Below are positions 40,786 to 49,359 of a DNA stretch of 64,000 bases, piece after piece. This DNA comes from DASZUK01 sp035547695. GTDB taxonomy: Bacteria > Actinomycetota > Acidimicrobiia > Acidimicrobiales > RAAP-2. Made by a program: the position numbers and the translations under genes. The DNA is taken from NCBI GenBank assembly GCA_035547695.1, contig DASZUK010000056.1, forward strand, positions 1-64,000, written 5' to 3'. Within the stretch, counting starts at the first letter, position 1. Every line of letters begins with the position of its first letter. The notes below the pieces were generated by a model. That model was not told the DNA's origin and ran no database searches. It saw only the letters and a list, made by a program, of their open reading frames with translations.

Positions 40786-42380
40786 TCCGCCGACCGGCGG
40801 CCCTGGCGGCCGCCGCGCTGTACGGGGCCCTGTCGATCACGGCCGGGGCAATGCCGGCCGGAGCGATAGCGGCGGGGGCGGTGCCCGCCGGGGCGATGGC
40901 GGCCGGGGCGATGGCGGCCGGGGCCGGGTCGCCGGTCGCGGGCGCCGCCACCGGCCGGTTGGGGGCGGCCGGCCGGTTGGGGGCGACCGGTGCGGCGCCG
41001 GCGATCAGGTGGTCGCCGTGCGACGGCCAAGCCGGGTACCGGTGCGGGACGGTGCGGGTGCCGGTGGACTACCGGCATCCCGGCGGGCCGTCGGTGGCGG
41101 TGGCGGTCATCGAGAAGCCGGCGGCCGACCCGGTGGGATCGCCGGGGGTGCTGCTGTTCAACCCCGGGGGCCCCGGGGAGAGCGGGGTGCAGATCCTGCC
41201 GGTGCTGGCTTCGCTGGTGCCGGCCGAGGTGGCGGACCGGTTCGACCTGGTCAGCTTCGACGAGCGCGGCACCGGGGCCAGCGAGCGGCTGGACTGCGGC
41301 CCGGCCCCGGCCACGGCGGCGTCCGTGGTCCCCCTGCCGGCCGGGACGGGCGGACCGCTGCCGGCCGCGGCCGCCTACCGGGGCATGGCCGGGCAGTGCC
41401 GGCGACGGTACCCGGCGCTGTTCGGGGAGGTGGACACCACGAACGCCGCCCGGGACATGGACCGGCTCCGCCAGGCCCTGGGGGTGGCGACGATCGACTA
41501 CTGGGGCCTGTCCTACGGCACCGTCCTCGGGTCGACGTACGCCCGGCTGTTCCCCGGACGGGTCCGGGCCATGGTGCTGGACGGGGCGGTGGACGCCGAC
41601 CAGTCGCTGACCGCCCAGGCCACCCAGGAGGCGCCGGCCATCCAGCGGTCGCTGGACCACTTCTTCGACACCTGCGCCGCCGATCCGGACTGCCCGCTCG
41701 GCGCGGACCCTTCGGCGTACTACCAGCGGGTGGCCACCGCCCTGGCGGACCACCCGCTGCCGGCGCCGGACGGCGGGGACCCCGGCTCGACCGATGGGGT
41801 GCCGGTCACCGTCGGCGACCTGTACGCGGCCACCCTCTTCTACCTGACCGTCCCGGCCTTCGGCGGGGCCTTCCCGACAGCGGTCGCCGCTGCGGCCGGC
41901 GGCGACGGGGGGCCACTGCGGTCGCTGTCGCTGGCGTTCGAACAGGACCTGGACGGGACGTCGCTGGTCGGGCCGCAGTGGACCTACGCCTGCAACGACG
42001 CCGACCAGCGGCCCAGCCCGGTACGGGCGGGGCGGCTGGCACGGTCCCTGTCGGCCCGGTACGGCGGCATCGGCGGGTACGCCGTCACCTACGACCTGGG
42101 CGCCTGCACGGCCTGGCCGGCGGCCACCGACCCGGTCGGCGGGGTCCGGGTGCACGGTGGGCCGCCCATCCTGGTGGTCGGGAACACCGGCGATCCCAAC
42201 ACCCCCCACGCCGCCGCCGTGGCCCTGGCCCGCGACCTGGGGTCCGGCCACCTGGTCACCTGGGACGGCTGGGGGCACACCTGGCTGCTCAACGGGTCCT
42301 CCGACGGCTGCATGCAGGCCGTGGTGGACGCCTACCTGGCCACACTGACGGTGCCGGCCGCGGGGACCACCTGTGGCTGA
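40782..42380 (+). CDS. secreted alpha/beta hydrolase (TAP-like, tripeptidyl aminopeptidase family)
   Basis: 532 residues. The signal peptide is followed by a repetitive Ala/Gly/Met segment (AGAMPAGAIAAGAVPAGAM and related units, about 20-70). The hydrolase has oxyanion FNPGGPGESG, nucleophile GLSYGT, acid TGDPNTPH and base GWGHT, all matching SCO7095/SlpD-type exported proteases with a C-terminal TAP-like domain. It should cleave N-terminal peptides or esters outside the cell. GTG at 40782 overlaps the larC stop as GTGA. Confidence 0.9.
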   Translation: MIRRPAALAAAALYGALSITAGAMPAGAIAAGAVPAGAMAAGAMAAGAGSPVAGAATGRLGAAGRLGATGAAPAIRWSPCDGQAGYRCGTVRVPVDYRHPGGPSVAVAVIEKPAADPVGSPGVLLFNPGGPGESGVQILPVLASLVPAEVADRFDLVSFDERGTGASERLDCGPAPATAASVVPLPAGTGGPLPAAAAYRGMAGQCRRRYPALFGEVDTTNAARDMDRLRQALGVATIDYWGLSYGTVLGSTYARLFPGRVRAMVLDGAVDADQSLTAQATQEAPAIQRSLDHFFDTCAADPDCPLGADPSAYYQRVATALADHPLPAPDGGDPGSTDGVPVTVGDLYAATLFYLTVPAFGGAFPTAVAAAAGGDGGPLRSLSLAFEQDLDGTSLVGPQWTYACNDADQRPSPVRAGRLARSLSARYGGIGGYAVTYDLGACTAWPAATDPVGGVRVHGGPPILVVGNTGDPNTPHAAAVALARDLGSGHLVTWDGWGHTWLLNGSSDGCMQAVVDAYLATLTVPAAGTTCG

Positions 42381-43008
42381 GCCGTCCCCGCCCCGGCCCA
42401 CACCCCGGCCACAGCCCACACCCCCGCGCCGGCCGGCACCGCCGCGCCGGACCGCACTCCCGCTCCGGTCGGTCTGCGTGTTCTGCGGCTCCTCGTCCGG
42501 CGACGACCCCACCTACACCGCCGCCGCGGTGGCCACGGCGGAGGCCCTGGTGGCCCGAGGTATCCGGGTGGTCTACGGCGGCGCCCACGTCGGGCTGATG
42601 GGCACCGTCGCCGACACCGCCCTGGCGGCAGGAGGGGAGGTGGTCGGGGTCATCCCCCGGTCGATGGTGGACCGGGAGGTGGCCCACCGGGCCCTGACCG
42701 AGCTGCACGTGGTGGGGTCCATGCACGACCGCAAGGCCCTGATGGCGGACCTGTCGGACGGGTTCCTGGCCCTGCCCGGTGGCATGGGGACCCTGGAGGA
42801 GCTGACCGAGGTGCTGAGCTGGTCGCAGCTCGGGCTGCACCGCAAGCCGATCGGCCTGGTCGACGTCGGCGGCTACTACGACAACTGGCTGGCCTTCCTG
42901 GACGGCGCCCGCGACGCCGGGTTCCTCCATCCGCGGCACCGGGACCTGCTGCTGGCCGGTGACGACGTCGACGCCGTCCTGGACGCCATGGCCCGCTGGA
43001 CGGGCTAG
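42373..43008 (+). CDS. LOG-family protein (TIGR00730-like nucleotide phosphoribohydrolase)
   Basis: 211 residues after a Pro/Arg-rich leader (1-32). Family motifs: VCVFCGSSSG, YGGAHVGLMG, and the catalytic/nucleotide motif PGGMGTLEE. LOG proteins release cytokinin-like bases or more generally hydrolyse N-glycosidic bonds of nucleoside monophosphates. GTG at 42373 overlaps the preceding stop by 8 bp. Confidence 0.93.
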   Translation: MAEPSPPRPTPRPQPTPPRRPAPPRRTALPLRSVCVFCGSSSGDDPTYTAAAVATAEALVARGIRVVYGGAHVGLMGTVADTALAAGGEVVGVIPRSMVDREVAHRALTELHVVGSMHDRKALMADLSDGFLALPGGMGTLEELTEVLSWSQLGLHRKPIGLVDVGGYYDNWLAFLDGARDAGFLHPRHRDLLLAGDDVDAVLDAMARWTG

Positions 43009-43078
43009 GGCGGCGGCTACTCTGTCTACTCGTCGGTGTCCCCGGCCCGGCGGCGCCGGGCCTCTGGGGCCTCGACGG

Positions 43079-44434
43079 TCACTCCGCCGCCTCGGCCAGG
43101 GCCTCGGCGAGGGCGGGGTGGACGAGCATGCTCTCGACGATGTCCTGGACCCGTAGGCCGGCGGTGACGGCGACGGCGAGGACGGAGATGAGCTCGGCGG
43201 CGTTCTGGCCGACGATGGAGCCACCGAGGACCACGCCGGTGGCGGGGTCGGAGACGATCTTGACGAAGCCGCGGGGGTCGTTGTTGATGAGGGCCTTGGC
43301 GCTGGCGGCGAAGGGGACCTTGGTGACCCGGATCTTGCGGCCCTCGGCGAAGGCGTCGGCCTCGGCCAGGCCGACGTCGGCGATCTCGGGCTCGGTGAAG
43401 ATGGCGGAGGCGGCCTTGTCGTAGTTGAGGTGCCGGTGGGCGACGGTGTGGCCGCCGACGACGTGCTCGGCGATCTTGCGGCCCTGCATGGAGGCGACGG
43501 ACGACAACGGCAGCTTCCCGGACAGGTCGCCGGCGGCGTAGATGTGGGGCTGGTTGGTCTGGCAGTGGTGGTTGATGGGGACGTAGCCGGCGGCGTCCAC
43601 GTGCACCCCGGCGCCCTCCAGCCCGAGGCCCTCGGAGTTGGGGACGGAACCGATGGCCAGCAGGGCGTGGGACCCGGCGGCGACCCGGCCGTCGTCGCAC
43701 CGGACCTGGACCCCTTCGGCGGTGTGGTCGATGCCGACGGCGCGGGCCCCCTTCAGCAGCCTGACCCCGCGGCGGAGGAAGTCGTCCTCCAGCACCGCGG
43801 CCACCTCGGGGTCCTTGCGGGGGAGGACCTGCTGGCGGCTGACGATGAGGGTGACGTCGGACCCGAGGGAGGAGAACATGTGCACGAACTCCACCCCGGT
43901 GACGCCGGAGCCGATGACCACCAACCGCTCCGGCAGCTCCTTGGGCGGGTAGGCGTCCCGGGTGGCCAGTATCCGGTCGCCGTCGAGGCCGGCCCAGTCG
44001 GGGATCCGGGGTCGGCTGCCGGTGGCCACCAGGATGGCGTCGGCCTCGAACCGCCGGGGGCCTTCAGGGGTGTCGGCCACCACGTGGCGCGGGCCGTCGA
44101 GCCAGCCGGTGCCCTTGACCAGGTCGACCTGCTGGCTGCGCAGGATGGCGGCCGTCGACTGCTCCAGGCGGCGGGTGATGGCCCCGATGCGGTCCCGAAG
44201 CCGTTCGAGGTCCAGCCGGCCGCCGGTGCCGACCAGTCCCATCCCGGCGGTGCGGTCCAGGTAGGACATGGCGGCGCCGGTGGCGATCATGGCCTTGGAC
44301 GGGATGCAGTCCCACAGGTTGGCCGCGCCGCCGACCACGTCCCGTTCGATGAGGGTGACCCGGACCCCCAGGCGGGCGGCGTGGGTGGCCGCCTGGGCTC
44401 CGGCCGGACCGCCGCCGATGATGACGAAATGCAC
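43079..44434 (-). CDS. LpdA-type NAD(P)H quinone reductase / flavoprotein disulfide-reductase homologue
   Basis: 451 residues. FAD-binding IIGGGPAGAQAA, NAD(P)-binding VVIGSGVTGVE, and the second FAD motif YAAGDLSG are intact. The redox-active CxxxxC of true disulfide reductases is broken: the segment is GGAANLWDCIPSK, keeping only the second Cys, and the C-terminal His-Pro-x-x-E motif reads LVHPALAE. Mycobacterial LpdA (Rv3303c) has the same change and works as a quinone reductase, so I prefer that role over lipoamide dehydrogenase. GTG start at 44434 with TAGCCT 6 nt upstream. Confidence 0.88.
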   Translation of the reverse strand: MHFVIIGGGPAGAQAATHAARLGVRVTLIERDVVGGAANLWDCIPSKAMIATGAAMSYLDRTAGMGLVGTGGRLDLERLRDRIGAITRRLEQSTAAILRSQQVDLVKGTGWLDGPRHVVADTPEGPRRFEADAILVATGSRPRIPDWAGLDGDRILATRDAYPPKELPERLVVIGSGVTGVEFVHMFSSLGSDVTLIVSRQQVLPRKDPEVAAVLEDDFLRRGVRLLKGARAVGIDHTAEGVQVRCDDGRVAAGSHALLAIGSVPNSEGLGLEGAGVHVDAAGYVPINHHCQTNQPHIYAAGDLSGKLPLSSVASMQGRKIAEHVVGGHTVAHRHLNYDKAASAIFTEPEIADVGLAEADAFAEGRKIRVTKVPFAASAKALINNDPRGFVKIVSDPATGVVLGGSIVGQNAAELISVLAVAVTAGLRVQDIVESMLVHPALAEALAEAAE

Positions 44435-44440
44435 GGCTCC

Positions 44441-44446
44441 AGGCTA
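44441..44446 (-). promoter_or_regulatory. -10 box (TAGCCT), leaderless promoter of lpdA-like gene
   Basis: TAGCCT ends 6 nt before the GTG at 44434. Confidence 0.5.
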
Positions 44447-44498
44447 CGCCCGGTGCCGGGCGGGCCCGGCGGGGGGCAGGCGTGGAATCCTGGCGGTC

Positions 44499-45959
44499 AT
44501 GCGGAATCCCATGTTCGTGTTCGACGACGACATGGCCGAGCTGGTGATGGCGTACTGCCGGAAACGGCTGGCCATGGACCCGGTGTCCCTGGACTTCGGG
44601 GGCCACGGTGGTTCGCTGGACGCGGAGCTGGCCGGGCTGCTGGGACCGGAGGGCAACGACCCGGCGGCGGTGCTGCGGCTGTTCACGGACCGGCTGGCCA
44701 GGGCGGTGATCTCCTGTGACAGCCCGCGGTTCCTGTCGTTCATCCCGGCCGCCCCCACCAAGGCGGCGCTGCTGTTCGACATGGTGGTGTCGGCGTCGTC
44801 GCTCAACGGGACGTCCTGGCTGGAGGCGGCCGGCGCGGTGGTGGCCGAGAACCAGGTGCTGCGGCTGCTGGCCGGCGTGGCCGGCCTGCCGGCCGGGGCC
44901 GGCGGCTGCTTCGTCGCCGGCGGGTCCGCCGGGAACCTGTCCGCCCTGGTGGTCGCCCGGGACACCGCCGCCCACCGCCGCGGCCGGGCCCCCCGGCGCC
45001 CCCGCATCGCGATCAGCGACGAGGCCCACTCGTCGGTGGGGAAGGCCCTGCACGTCATCGGGGTGGAGCCGCTGGCGGTCCCGGCCGACGACCACCGGCT
45101 GACCGGCCCGGGGCTGGCCGCCGCCCTGGACGCCGCCGCGGCCGCCGACCCGGCCGTCGCCGACGACCTGGTGGGGGTGGTGGCCACCGCGGGGACCACC
45201 AACGCGGGCATCGTGGACGACCTGGCCGGCGTGGCGGAGGTGGCCGGGCGGTGGGACCTGTGGTTCCACGTCGACGCCGCCTACGGCGGGGCGGCCCTCT
45301 TCGCCCCTTCCGCCCGGGCCCTGTTCACCGGCATCGACCGGGCCGACTCGTTCGTGGTGGACCCCCACAAGTGGCTGTTCGCCCCGTTCGACTGCGCCGC
45401 CCTGCTGTACCGGGACCCACGGCTGGCCAAGGCGGTGCACACCCAGGACGCGGCGTACCTGGACGTCATCCACCGGCCAGCCGGGGCAAGCGGCGGGCCG
45501 GCCAGCGCCGGCGGCGGGCCGGCCGGCGGCGGCGGGCCGGCCGAGGAGGCCGACGCCGTGGCCACCGTCGACGAACCGTGGAACCCGAGCGACTACGCCT
45601 TCCACCTGACCCGGCGGGCCCGGGGCCTGCCGTTGTGGTTCTCGCTGGCCGTCCACGGCACCGACGCCTACCGGGACGCGGTCGAGACCGTCCTCGACAC
45701 CGCCCGGCGGTCGGCCGACCTGATCCGGGCGACCCCACAGGTGGAGCTGGTCCGGGACCCGGTGCTGTCGGTGGTGCTGTTCCGCCGCCCCGGATGGGGG
45801 CCGGCCGACTACGACCGCTGGTCGGCGTCCCTGCTGATGGACCAGATCGGGTTCGTGACGCCGACGTCGTGGGAGGGGGAGGTGATCGCCCGCCTGGCCT
45901 TCCTGCACCCGGACACCACGGTGCAGATGGTGGAGGAGATCCTGGCGACGATGGCGTGA
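44499..45959 (+). CDS. PLP-dependent group II amino-acid decarboxylase
   Basis: 486 residues. The PLP lysine is in SFVVDPHKWLFAPFDC; other family motifs are AGGSAGNLSAL, DEAHSSVGKAL, ATAGTTNAG and FHVDAAYGG. It resembles aromatic-L-amino-acid or glutamate/diaminobutyrate decarboxylases; the substrate cannot be fixed from motifs alone. A Gly/Pro/Ala insert (about 330-352) interrupts the region after the PLP lysine. It diverges from the lpdA-like gene. ATG at 44499. Confidence 0.9.
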   Translation: MRNPMFVFDDDMAELVMAYCRKRLAMDPVSLDFGGHGGSLDAELAGLLGPEGNDPAAVLRLFTDRLARAVISCDSPRFLSFIPAAPTKAALLFDMVVSASSLNGTSWLEAAGAVVAENQVLRLLAGVAGLPAGAGGCFVAGGSAGNLSALVVARDTAAHRRGRAPRRPRIAISDEAHSSVGKALHVIGVEPLAVPADDHRLTGPGLAAALDAAAAADPAVADDLVGVVATAGTTNAGIVDDLAGVAEVAGRWDLWFHVDAAYGGAALFAPSARALFTGIDRADSFVVDPHKWLFAPFDCAALLYRDPRLAKAVHTQDAAYLDVIHRPAGASGGPASAGGGPAGGGGPAEEADAVATVDEPWNPSDYAFHLTRRARGLPLWFSLAVHGTDAYRDAVETVLDTARRSADLIRATPQVELVRDPVLSVVLFRRPGWGPADYDRWSASLLMDQIGFVTPTSWEGEVIARLAFLHPDTTVQMVEEILATMA

Positions 45960-45966
45960 GCGCCCG

Positions 45967-46006
45967 TAGGATTGCGCCCCGTCGCAGGATGCGCCCGTCG
46001 TAGGAT
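45967..46006 (+). promoter_or_regulatory. Triplicated -10-like hexamers upstream of the hemerythrin gene
   Basis: TAGGAT (45967), CAGGAT (45985) and TAGGAT (46001) lie 18 and 16 bp apart in near-identical context (cgtcg-AGGAT-gcg). The hemerythrin gene starts 46 bp after the last and has its own SD. Confidence 0.4.
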
Positions 46007-46051
46007 GCGACGGTCGCCGGTGCACGACGGCGGCAGAGCGGAGGAACCCAG

Positions 46052-46708
46052 ATGACCGACCCCGAACCCACCGGCGGGCCGCGCCCGGACGTCAACGACG
46101 TTCGGGCCGTCCACGGCGGGCTCCGCCGGGAGTTCCGCCTGTTCCCGGACCTGTTGACGGCGGCGACCGACGCCGGCGAGGAGGAGCGGGTGGCGGCGTT
46201 GAGGGACCACTGGGCCCTCATCACCGGCATCCTGCACCGGCACCACGGCGGGGAGGACGAGCTGCTGTGGCCGGTCCTCGAAGGCCGGTCGGCCGCCGTG
46301 GAGGACGTGGTGCCGCTGATGAGGGAGCAGCACGAGGCCATGCTGGCCACCCTGGCCGAGGCCGACGCCGTCGTGGCGGACTGGTCGGGCACAGACCCGG
46401 CGACGCTGGCGCCGGTCCGGCGGCTGGCCGAGGAGCTGTCGGCCCACCTGGACGCGGAGGAGGCCGACGTCCTGCCGTTGGCCGAGGCGCTGCTGTCGGT
46501 GGACGAGTGGGAAGCCCTGGGGGTGCACGGCCGGGCGGGGGTCCCGCCGGACAAGATGCCGGTGGTGGCCTGCATGCTGATGGAGGACGCCGACGAGGCC
46601 GCCCTGGCGGCGTTCCTGGCCCCGATGCCGCCGGAGGTCCAGGGGCTGGCCACCGGGCCGTGGCAGGAGGTGTACGCCGGCTACGTCGCCACCCTCCGGG
46701 GCGGCTGA
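46052..46708 (+). CDS. hemerythrin HHE-domain protein
   Basis: 218 residues. Metal-ligand His/Glu positions appear in order: VHGGLRREFRLF, HRHHGGEDELLWPVL, REQHEAMLATL and SAHLDAEEADVLPL, the four-helix diiron layout. Such proteins bind O2 or NO or store iron. The C-terminal 60 residues add a helical extension. A GGAGGAAC SD precedes the ATG. It converges on the GNAT gene with 10 bp between stops. Confidence 0.92.
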   Translation: MTDPEPTGGPRPDVNDVRAVHGGLRREFRLFPDLLTAATDAGEEERVAALRDHWALITGILHRHHGGEDELLWPVLEGRSAAVEDVVPLMREQHEAMLATLAEADAVVADWSGTDPATLAPVRRLAEELSAHLDAEEADVLPLAEALLSVDEWEALGVHGRAGVPPDKMPVVACMLMEDADEAALAAFLAPMPPEVQGLATGPWQEVYAGYVATLRGG

Positions 46709-46718
46709 CGGTCGACCC

Positions 46719-47153
46719 TCAGCCGTCGAGGGGGTACCGATAGACGTTGGTCTGCCGCGGCACGAACCCCAGCCGCTGGTACAGCCGGTTGGCGGCTTCG
46801 CGGTCGGGCCGGGAGGTCAGGTCGACGGTGCGGGCCCCGGCGCGGTGGGCGGCGTCGATGGCCGCCCCGACCAGGGCGGAGCCGGTGCCCAGGCCGCGGC
46901 CGCGTTGGTCGACGACGACGTCCTCGATCCAGGCCCGGACACCGGTGGGCAGCCGGAACAGGGCCAGGGTCAGCGACCCGACGATCCGGCGGTCGTGGTC
47001 GCGGGCGACGAACAGGACGGTGGCCGGCGACGTGGCGATCTGGTCCAGGTCGGCCAGGGTCGGCGGAGGGGCCGACCGGGACAGTTGGGGGATGAGGGCC
47101 GCCATGGCGTCCACCAGCTCCTGATCGGCGGCCGTCACCACCTCCACGACCAC
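46719..47153 (-). CDS. GNAT-family N-acetyltransferase
   Basis: 144 residues. The acetyl-CoA site is DVVVDQRGRGLGTGSALV, and the C-terminal strand LYQRLGFVPRQTNVYRY is typical of the family. Substrate unknown. GTG at 47153 is chosen because it follows GGGGACGGA and precedes the fold; longer starts would lie in the NUDIX gene. It is the second gene of a two-gene operon. Confidence 0.88.
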   Translation of the reverse strand: MVVEVVTAADQELVDAMAALIPQLSRSAPPPTLADLDQIATSPATVLFVARDHDRRIVGSLTLALFRLPTGVRAWIEDVVVDQRGRGLGTGSALVGAAIDAAHRAGARTVDLTSRPDREAANRLYQRLGFVPRQTNVYRYPLDG

Positions 47154-47191
47154 TCCGTCCCCGGCGCCCGGCCGGGGGCCGGCCACCGGGC

Positions 47192-47893
47192 TCAACCGTC
47201 CGCGGCGTCGGCGCCCCGCCACATGGGCTGGCGGACCCGGTCGTACAGGACGTCGCGGTGCTCGCCGCGGACGGCGGCGAACACGTGGTCACCCCACCGC
47301 TCGATGCCGACCAGCGGGGAGGGCAGCGCGTCGGGGGTGAACCAGCCGACGTCCCGGCACTCCAGCGGGTGCGGCTCCAGCTTGCCGCCGACGGCCTTGC
47401 AGTAGAACACCAGGGAGTACAGCGGGACCCTGGTGAACCCCAGCCGGAGGCCGTCGAGGACGGCGATCAGCCGGACCGGCTCGACCTCGATGCCGGTCTC
47501 CTCCCGGACCTCCTTCACCACCACCTCGGCCGCGGAGTAGCCGACGTCGCACCACCCGGTGGGGTACAGCCAGACCCCGGAGTCGGCCCGCTGGATCAGC
47601 AGCAGCTCGCCGTCGTCGTTGCCGACCGCGGCACCGACGGCCACCTTGGGGGTGACGTACCCGGGCACCCCGCTGCCGACCTGGCCGAGCCACTCCTGCA
47701 CCAGGCCGGTGGCGTCGTCGGCCTCCGGGCCGGCCTGGTCGGCGACGGTCCGGATGTCGGCGGCCACGTGCAGGATCTCCTCGAACCGCTCCCGCTCGTA
47801 CAGGCTCTCGGTGAAGCCCAGCCCGGTGCGGGCGATGGCCGCCAGGCTCTCGCTCCAGCGCAACAGGGTCCGGGTGGGCACGGTGGGGTCCAC
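47192..47893 (-). CDS. NUDIX hydrolase with Nudix_N_2 domain (ADP-ribose pyrophosphatase-like)
   Basis: 233 residues. An N-terminal helical domain (about 1-72, RWSESLAAIARTGLGF, ERERFEEILHVAADI) matches the family domain of hydrolases acting on X-linked nucleoside diphosphates. The Nudix box lies at about residues 117-139, ending VREETGIEV; its first part GWCDVGYSAAEVVVKE fits the consensus. Start is GTG at 47893 with TAGCGT 7 nt upstream. A GNAT gene follows 38 bp downstream. Confidence 0.9.
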   Translation of the reverse strand: MDPTVPTRTLLRWSESLAAIARTGLGFTESLYERERFEEILHVAADIRTVADQAGPEADDATGLVQEWLGQVGSGVPGYVTPKVAVGAAVGNDDGELLLIQRADSGVWLYPTGWCDVGYSAAEVVVKEVREETGIEVEPVRLIAVLDGLRLGFTRVPLYSLVFYCKAVGGKLEPHPLECRDVGWFTPDALPSPLVGIERWGDHVFAAVRGEHRDVLYDRVRQPMWRGADAADG

Positions 47894-47900
47894 GGGTCCG

Positions 47901-47906
47901 ACGCTA
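47901..47906 (-). promoter_or_regulatory. -10 box (TAGCGT), leaderless promoter of NUDIX/GNAT operon
   Basis: TAGCGT ends 7 nt before the GTG at 47893. Confidence 0.5.
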
Positions 47907-47956
47907 CCGCGCCGGCACCGGCCGCCGGGCGCTGCCGCGGTGCACCTCCGGTGGAC

Positions 47957-47962
47957 CAGAAT
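47957..47962 (+). promoter_or_regulatory. -10-like box (CAGAAT) of the small Cys protein gene
   Basis: CAGAAT ends 5 nt before the GTG at 47968; no SD is seen. Confidence 0.35.
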
Positions 47963-47967
47963 GTGCC

Positions 47968-48168
47968 GTGCCCGTGAACGACGACTGCCGCCACTACGTC
48001 ATGCAGACCAACCCCCGCGGGGAGAAGTTGGAGCGGTGCAAGCTGGGCGCCAACGACCCGCTCCCGTTCAACTGCCCGGCCGGCTGCGTCTTCTACGAGC
48101 CCCGCCGGGTGTCCGCCGCCGGCTGGCAGGTGGCCCGGGACCAGGACCCGCCGGCCGGCCGTCGCTGA
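47968..48168 (+). CDS. small four-cysteine protein, unknown function
   Basis: 66 residues with no recognised family. Four cysteines at 7, 24, 36 and 40 in the contexts DDCRHYV, LERCKLG and NCPAGCVFYEPR form a CX16CX11CX3C pattern that could bind Zn2+ or an Fe-S cluster. It lacks a signal peptide, so it is cytoplasmic. GTG start at 47968. The coherent Cys pattern and promoter-like spacing argue it is real despite its size. Confidence 0.65.
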   Translation: MPVNDDCRHYVMQTNPRGEKLERCKLGANDPLPFNCPAGCVFYEPRRVSAAGWQVARDQDPPAGRR

Positions 48169-48193
48169 CCGACCGGGCCGGCGCCCATCCCTG

Positions 48194-48241
48194 CCAGGTC
48201 TCAGCCCGGCCAGGTCTCAGCCCGGCCAGGTCTCAGCCCTC
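48194..48241. repeat. Three 16-bp tandem repeats spanning the NIL-gene stop
   Basis: ccaggtctcagcccgg is repeated at 48194, 48210 and 48226 with only the last two bases changed in copy three. The stop codon of the NIL gene (48233-48235) is in the third copy. Confidence 0.92.
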
Positions 48242-48478
48242 CAGGATGTCCCCCAGCAGGTCCACGCCGACCCCCTCCTGGCGGAGCCACTGGAGGCTCT
48301 CGTCCACGGCGGCCGCCTCCCCTTCCAGCTCGCAGACGATCCAGCCGCCGTCGTCTTCGACGTTGGCGCGGCGGATGCTGGGATCGACGTCGAAGTGGCG
48401 GACCATCCGGGCGAGCAGCGGGACCCGCACCATGGACTCCGGAAAGGTCACCTTGACCTGCACCTTCACCGTGCTCAT
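48233..48478 (-). CDS. NIL-domain protein
   Basis: 81 residues forming a single ferredoxin-like NIL domain (KVQVKVTFPESMVRVPLLARM, ANVEDDGGWIVCELEGE). NIL domains occur on methionine ABC ATPases and beside 4Fe-4S ferredoxins, where they are thought to bind small ligands or sulfur-assimilation partners. Its ATG overlaps the larE stop as ATGA, so it belongs to the hemQ-larE-NIL operon. Its role with LarE, a sulfur-donating enzyme, is an open inference. Confidence 0.85.
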   Translation of the reverse strand: MSTVKVQVKVTFPESMVRVPLLARMVRHFDVDPSIRRANVEDDGGWIVCELEGEAAAVDESLQWLRQEGVGVDLLGDILEG

Positions 48479-49359
48479 CGGGCACCTCCATGCGACGTGC
48501 CCACGGCGTCGCTGGCCCGGAGACGTCCGTCGGCGGCGTCGGGGCCGGGGCCGGCGGGGCCGGGGCCGGCCAGCACCCGGTTGAGGCTGCCGGACCGGAG
48601 GCCCTCCAGGTCCAGGGCGACGAAGGCGTAGCCGGCCGCCCGGACGGCCGCCACCACCTGCCCCCGCTGCTCCACCACCGCCGTCAGGGCCGCTTCGGGA
48701 ACCTCGATGCGGGCGACGTCGCCGTGGTGACGGACGCGCAGCTCGGTGAAGCCGAGGCGGCGCAGTCCCGACTCGGCCCGGGCCACCGAACCCAGGGCAC
48801 CCAGGGTGACGGCGGTGCCGTAGGGCAGCCGGGAGGCCAGGCAGGCGGCGGCCGGCTTGTCCCAGGTCCGCAGGCCCAGGTGCCGCGACCAGTGCCGGAC
48901 CCGGTCCTTGGTGAAGCCGGCTTCCACCAGCGGGAACCGGGCGCCGCGGCCGGCGGCGGCCTGCTGGCCGGGGCGGTGGTCACCGAGGTCGTCCAGGTTG
49001 ACCCCGAGGACCACGGTGGCGCCCTCCGAGTCGGCCAGCGGCTCCAGCACGTCCATCAGGGCGGTCTTGCAATGGGCGCAGCGGTCCGGGCCGTTGGCCA
49101 CGTAGGCGGGGTCGTCCATCTCGGCCGTCGGCACCCCGATCCACCGGAGCCCCCACTCCGCGGCCAGGGCCCGGCAGTCGGCCTCCTGGTCGGCGGCCAG
49201 CGACGGCGACACCGCGGTGGCGCAGAGCACCCGGTCCGGGCCGAGCAGGTCGTGGGCCACCCGGGCCAGGAAGGCGGAGTCGGTGCCGCCGCTGAAGGCC
49301 ACCACGACGGAGCCGAGGTCGGACAGCTCGGCCCGGAGGGCCTCCAGGGTGCCGGTCAT
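48475..49359 (-). CDS. larE: LarE, ATP-dependent sacrificial sulfur transferase
   Basis: 294 residues of the PP-loop family: ATP-binding AFSGGTDSAFL at the N-terminus, the RCAHCK pair, and the sulfur-donor cysteine in KPAAACLASRLPYG (equivalent to Cys176 of Lactobacillus LarE, which becomes dehydroalanine, or to the [4Fe-4S] type when three Cys are present; here RCAHCK plus ACLASR give three cysteines, favouring the cluster type). It thiolates the NPN precursor made by LarB. ATG 49359 overlaps the hemQ stop as ATGA. Confidence 0.93.
   Translation of the reverse strand: MTGTLEALRAELSDLGSVVVAFSGGTDSAFLARVAHDLLGPDRVLCATAVSPSLAADQEADCRALAAEWGLRWIGVPTAEMDDPAYVANGPDRCAHCKTALMDVLEPLADSEGATVVLGVNLDDLGDHRPGQQAAAGRGARFPLVEAGFTKDRVRHWSRHLGLRTWDKPAAACLASRLPYGTAVTLGALGSVARAESGLRRLGFTELRVRHHGDVARIEVPEAALTAVVEQRGQVVAAVRAAGYAFVALDLEGLRSGSLNRVLAGPGPAGPGPDAADGRLRASDAVGTSHGGAR

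Noticed and set aside
46739..47292. Larger GNAT protein reading through the NUDIX end
   Set aside because: The longer frame overlaps the NUDIX C-terminus; the GTG at 47153 starts directly before the acetyltransferase fold.
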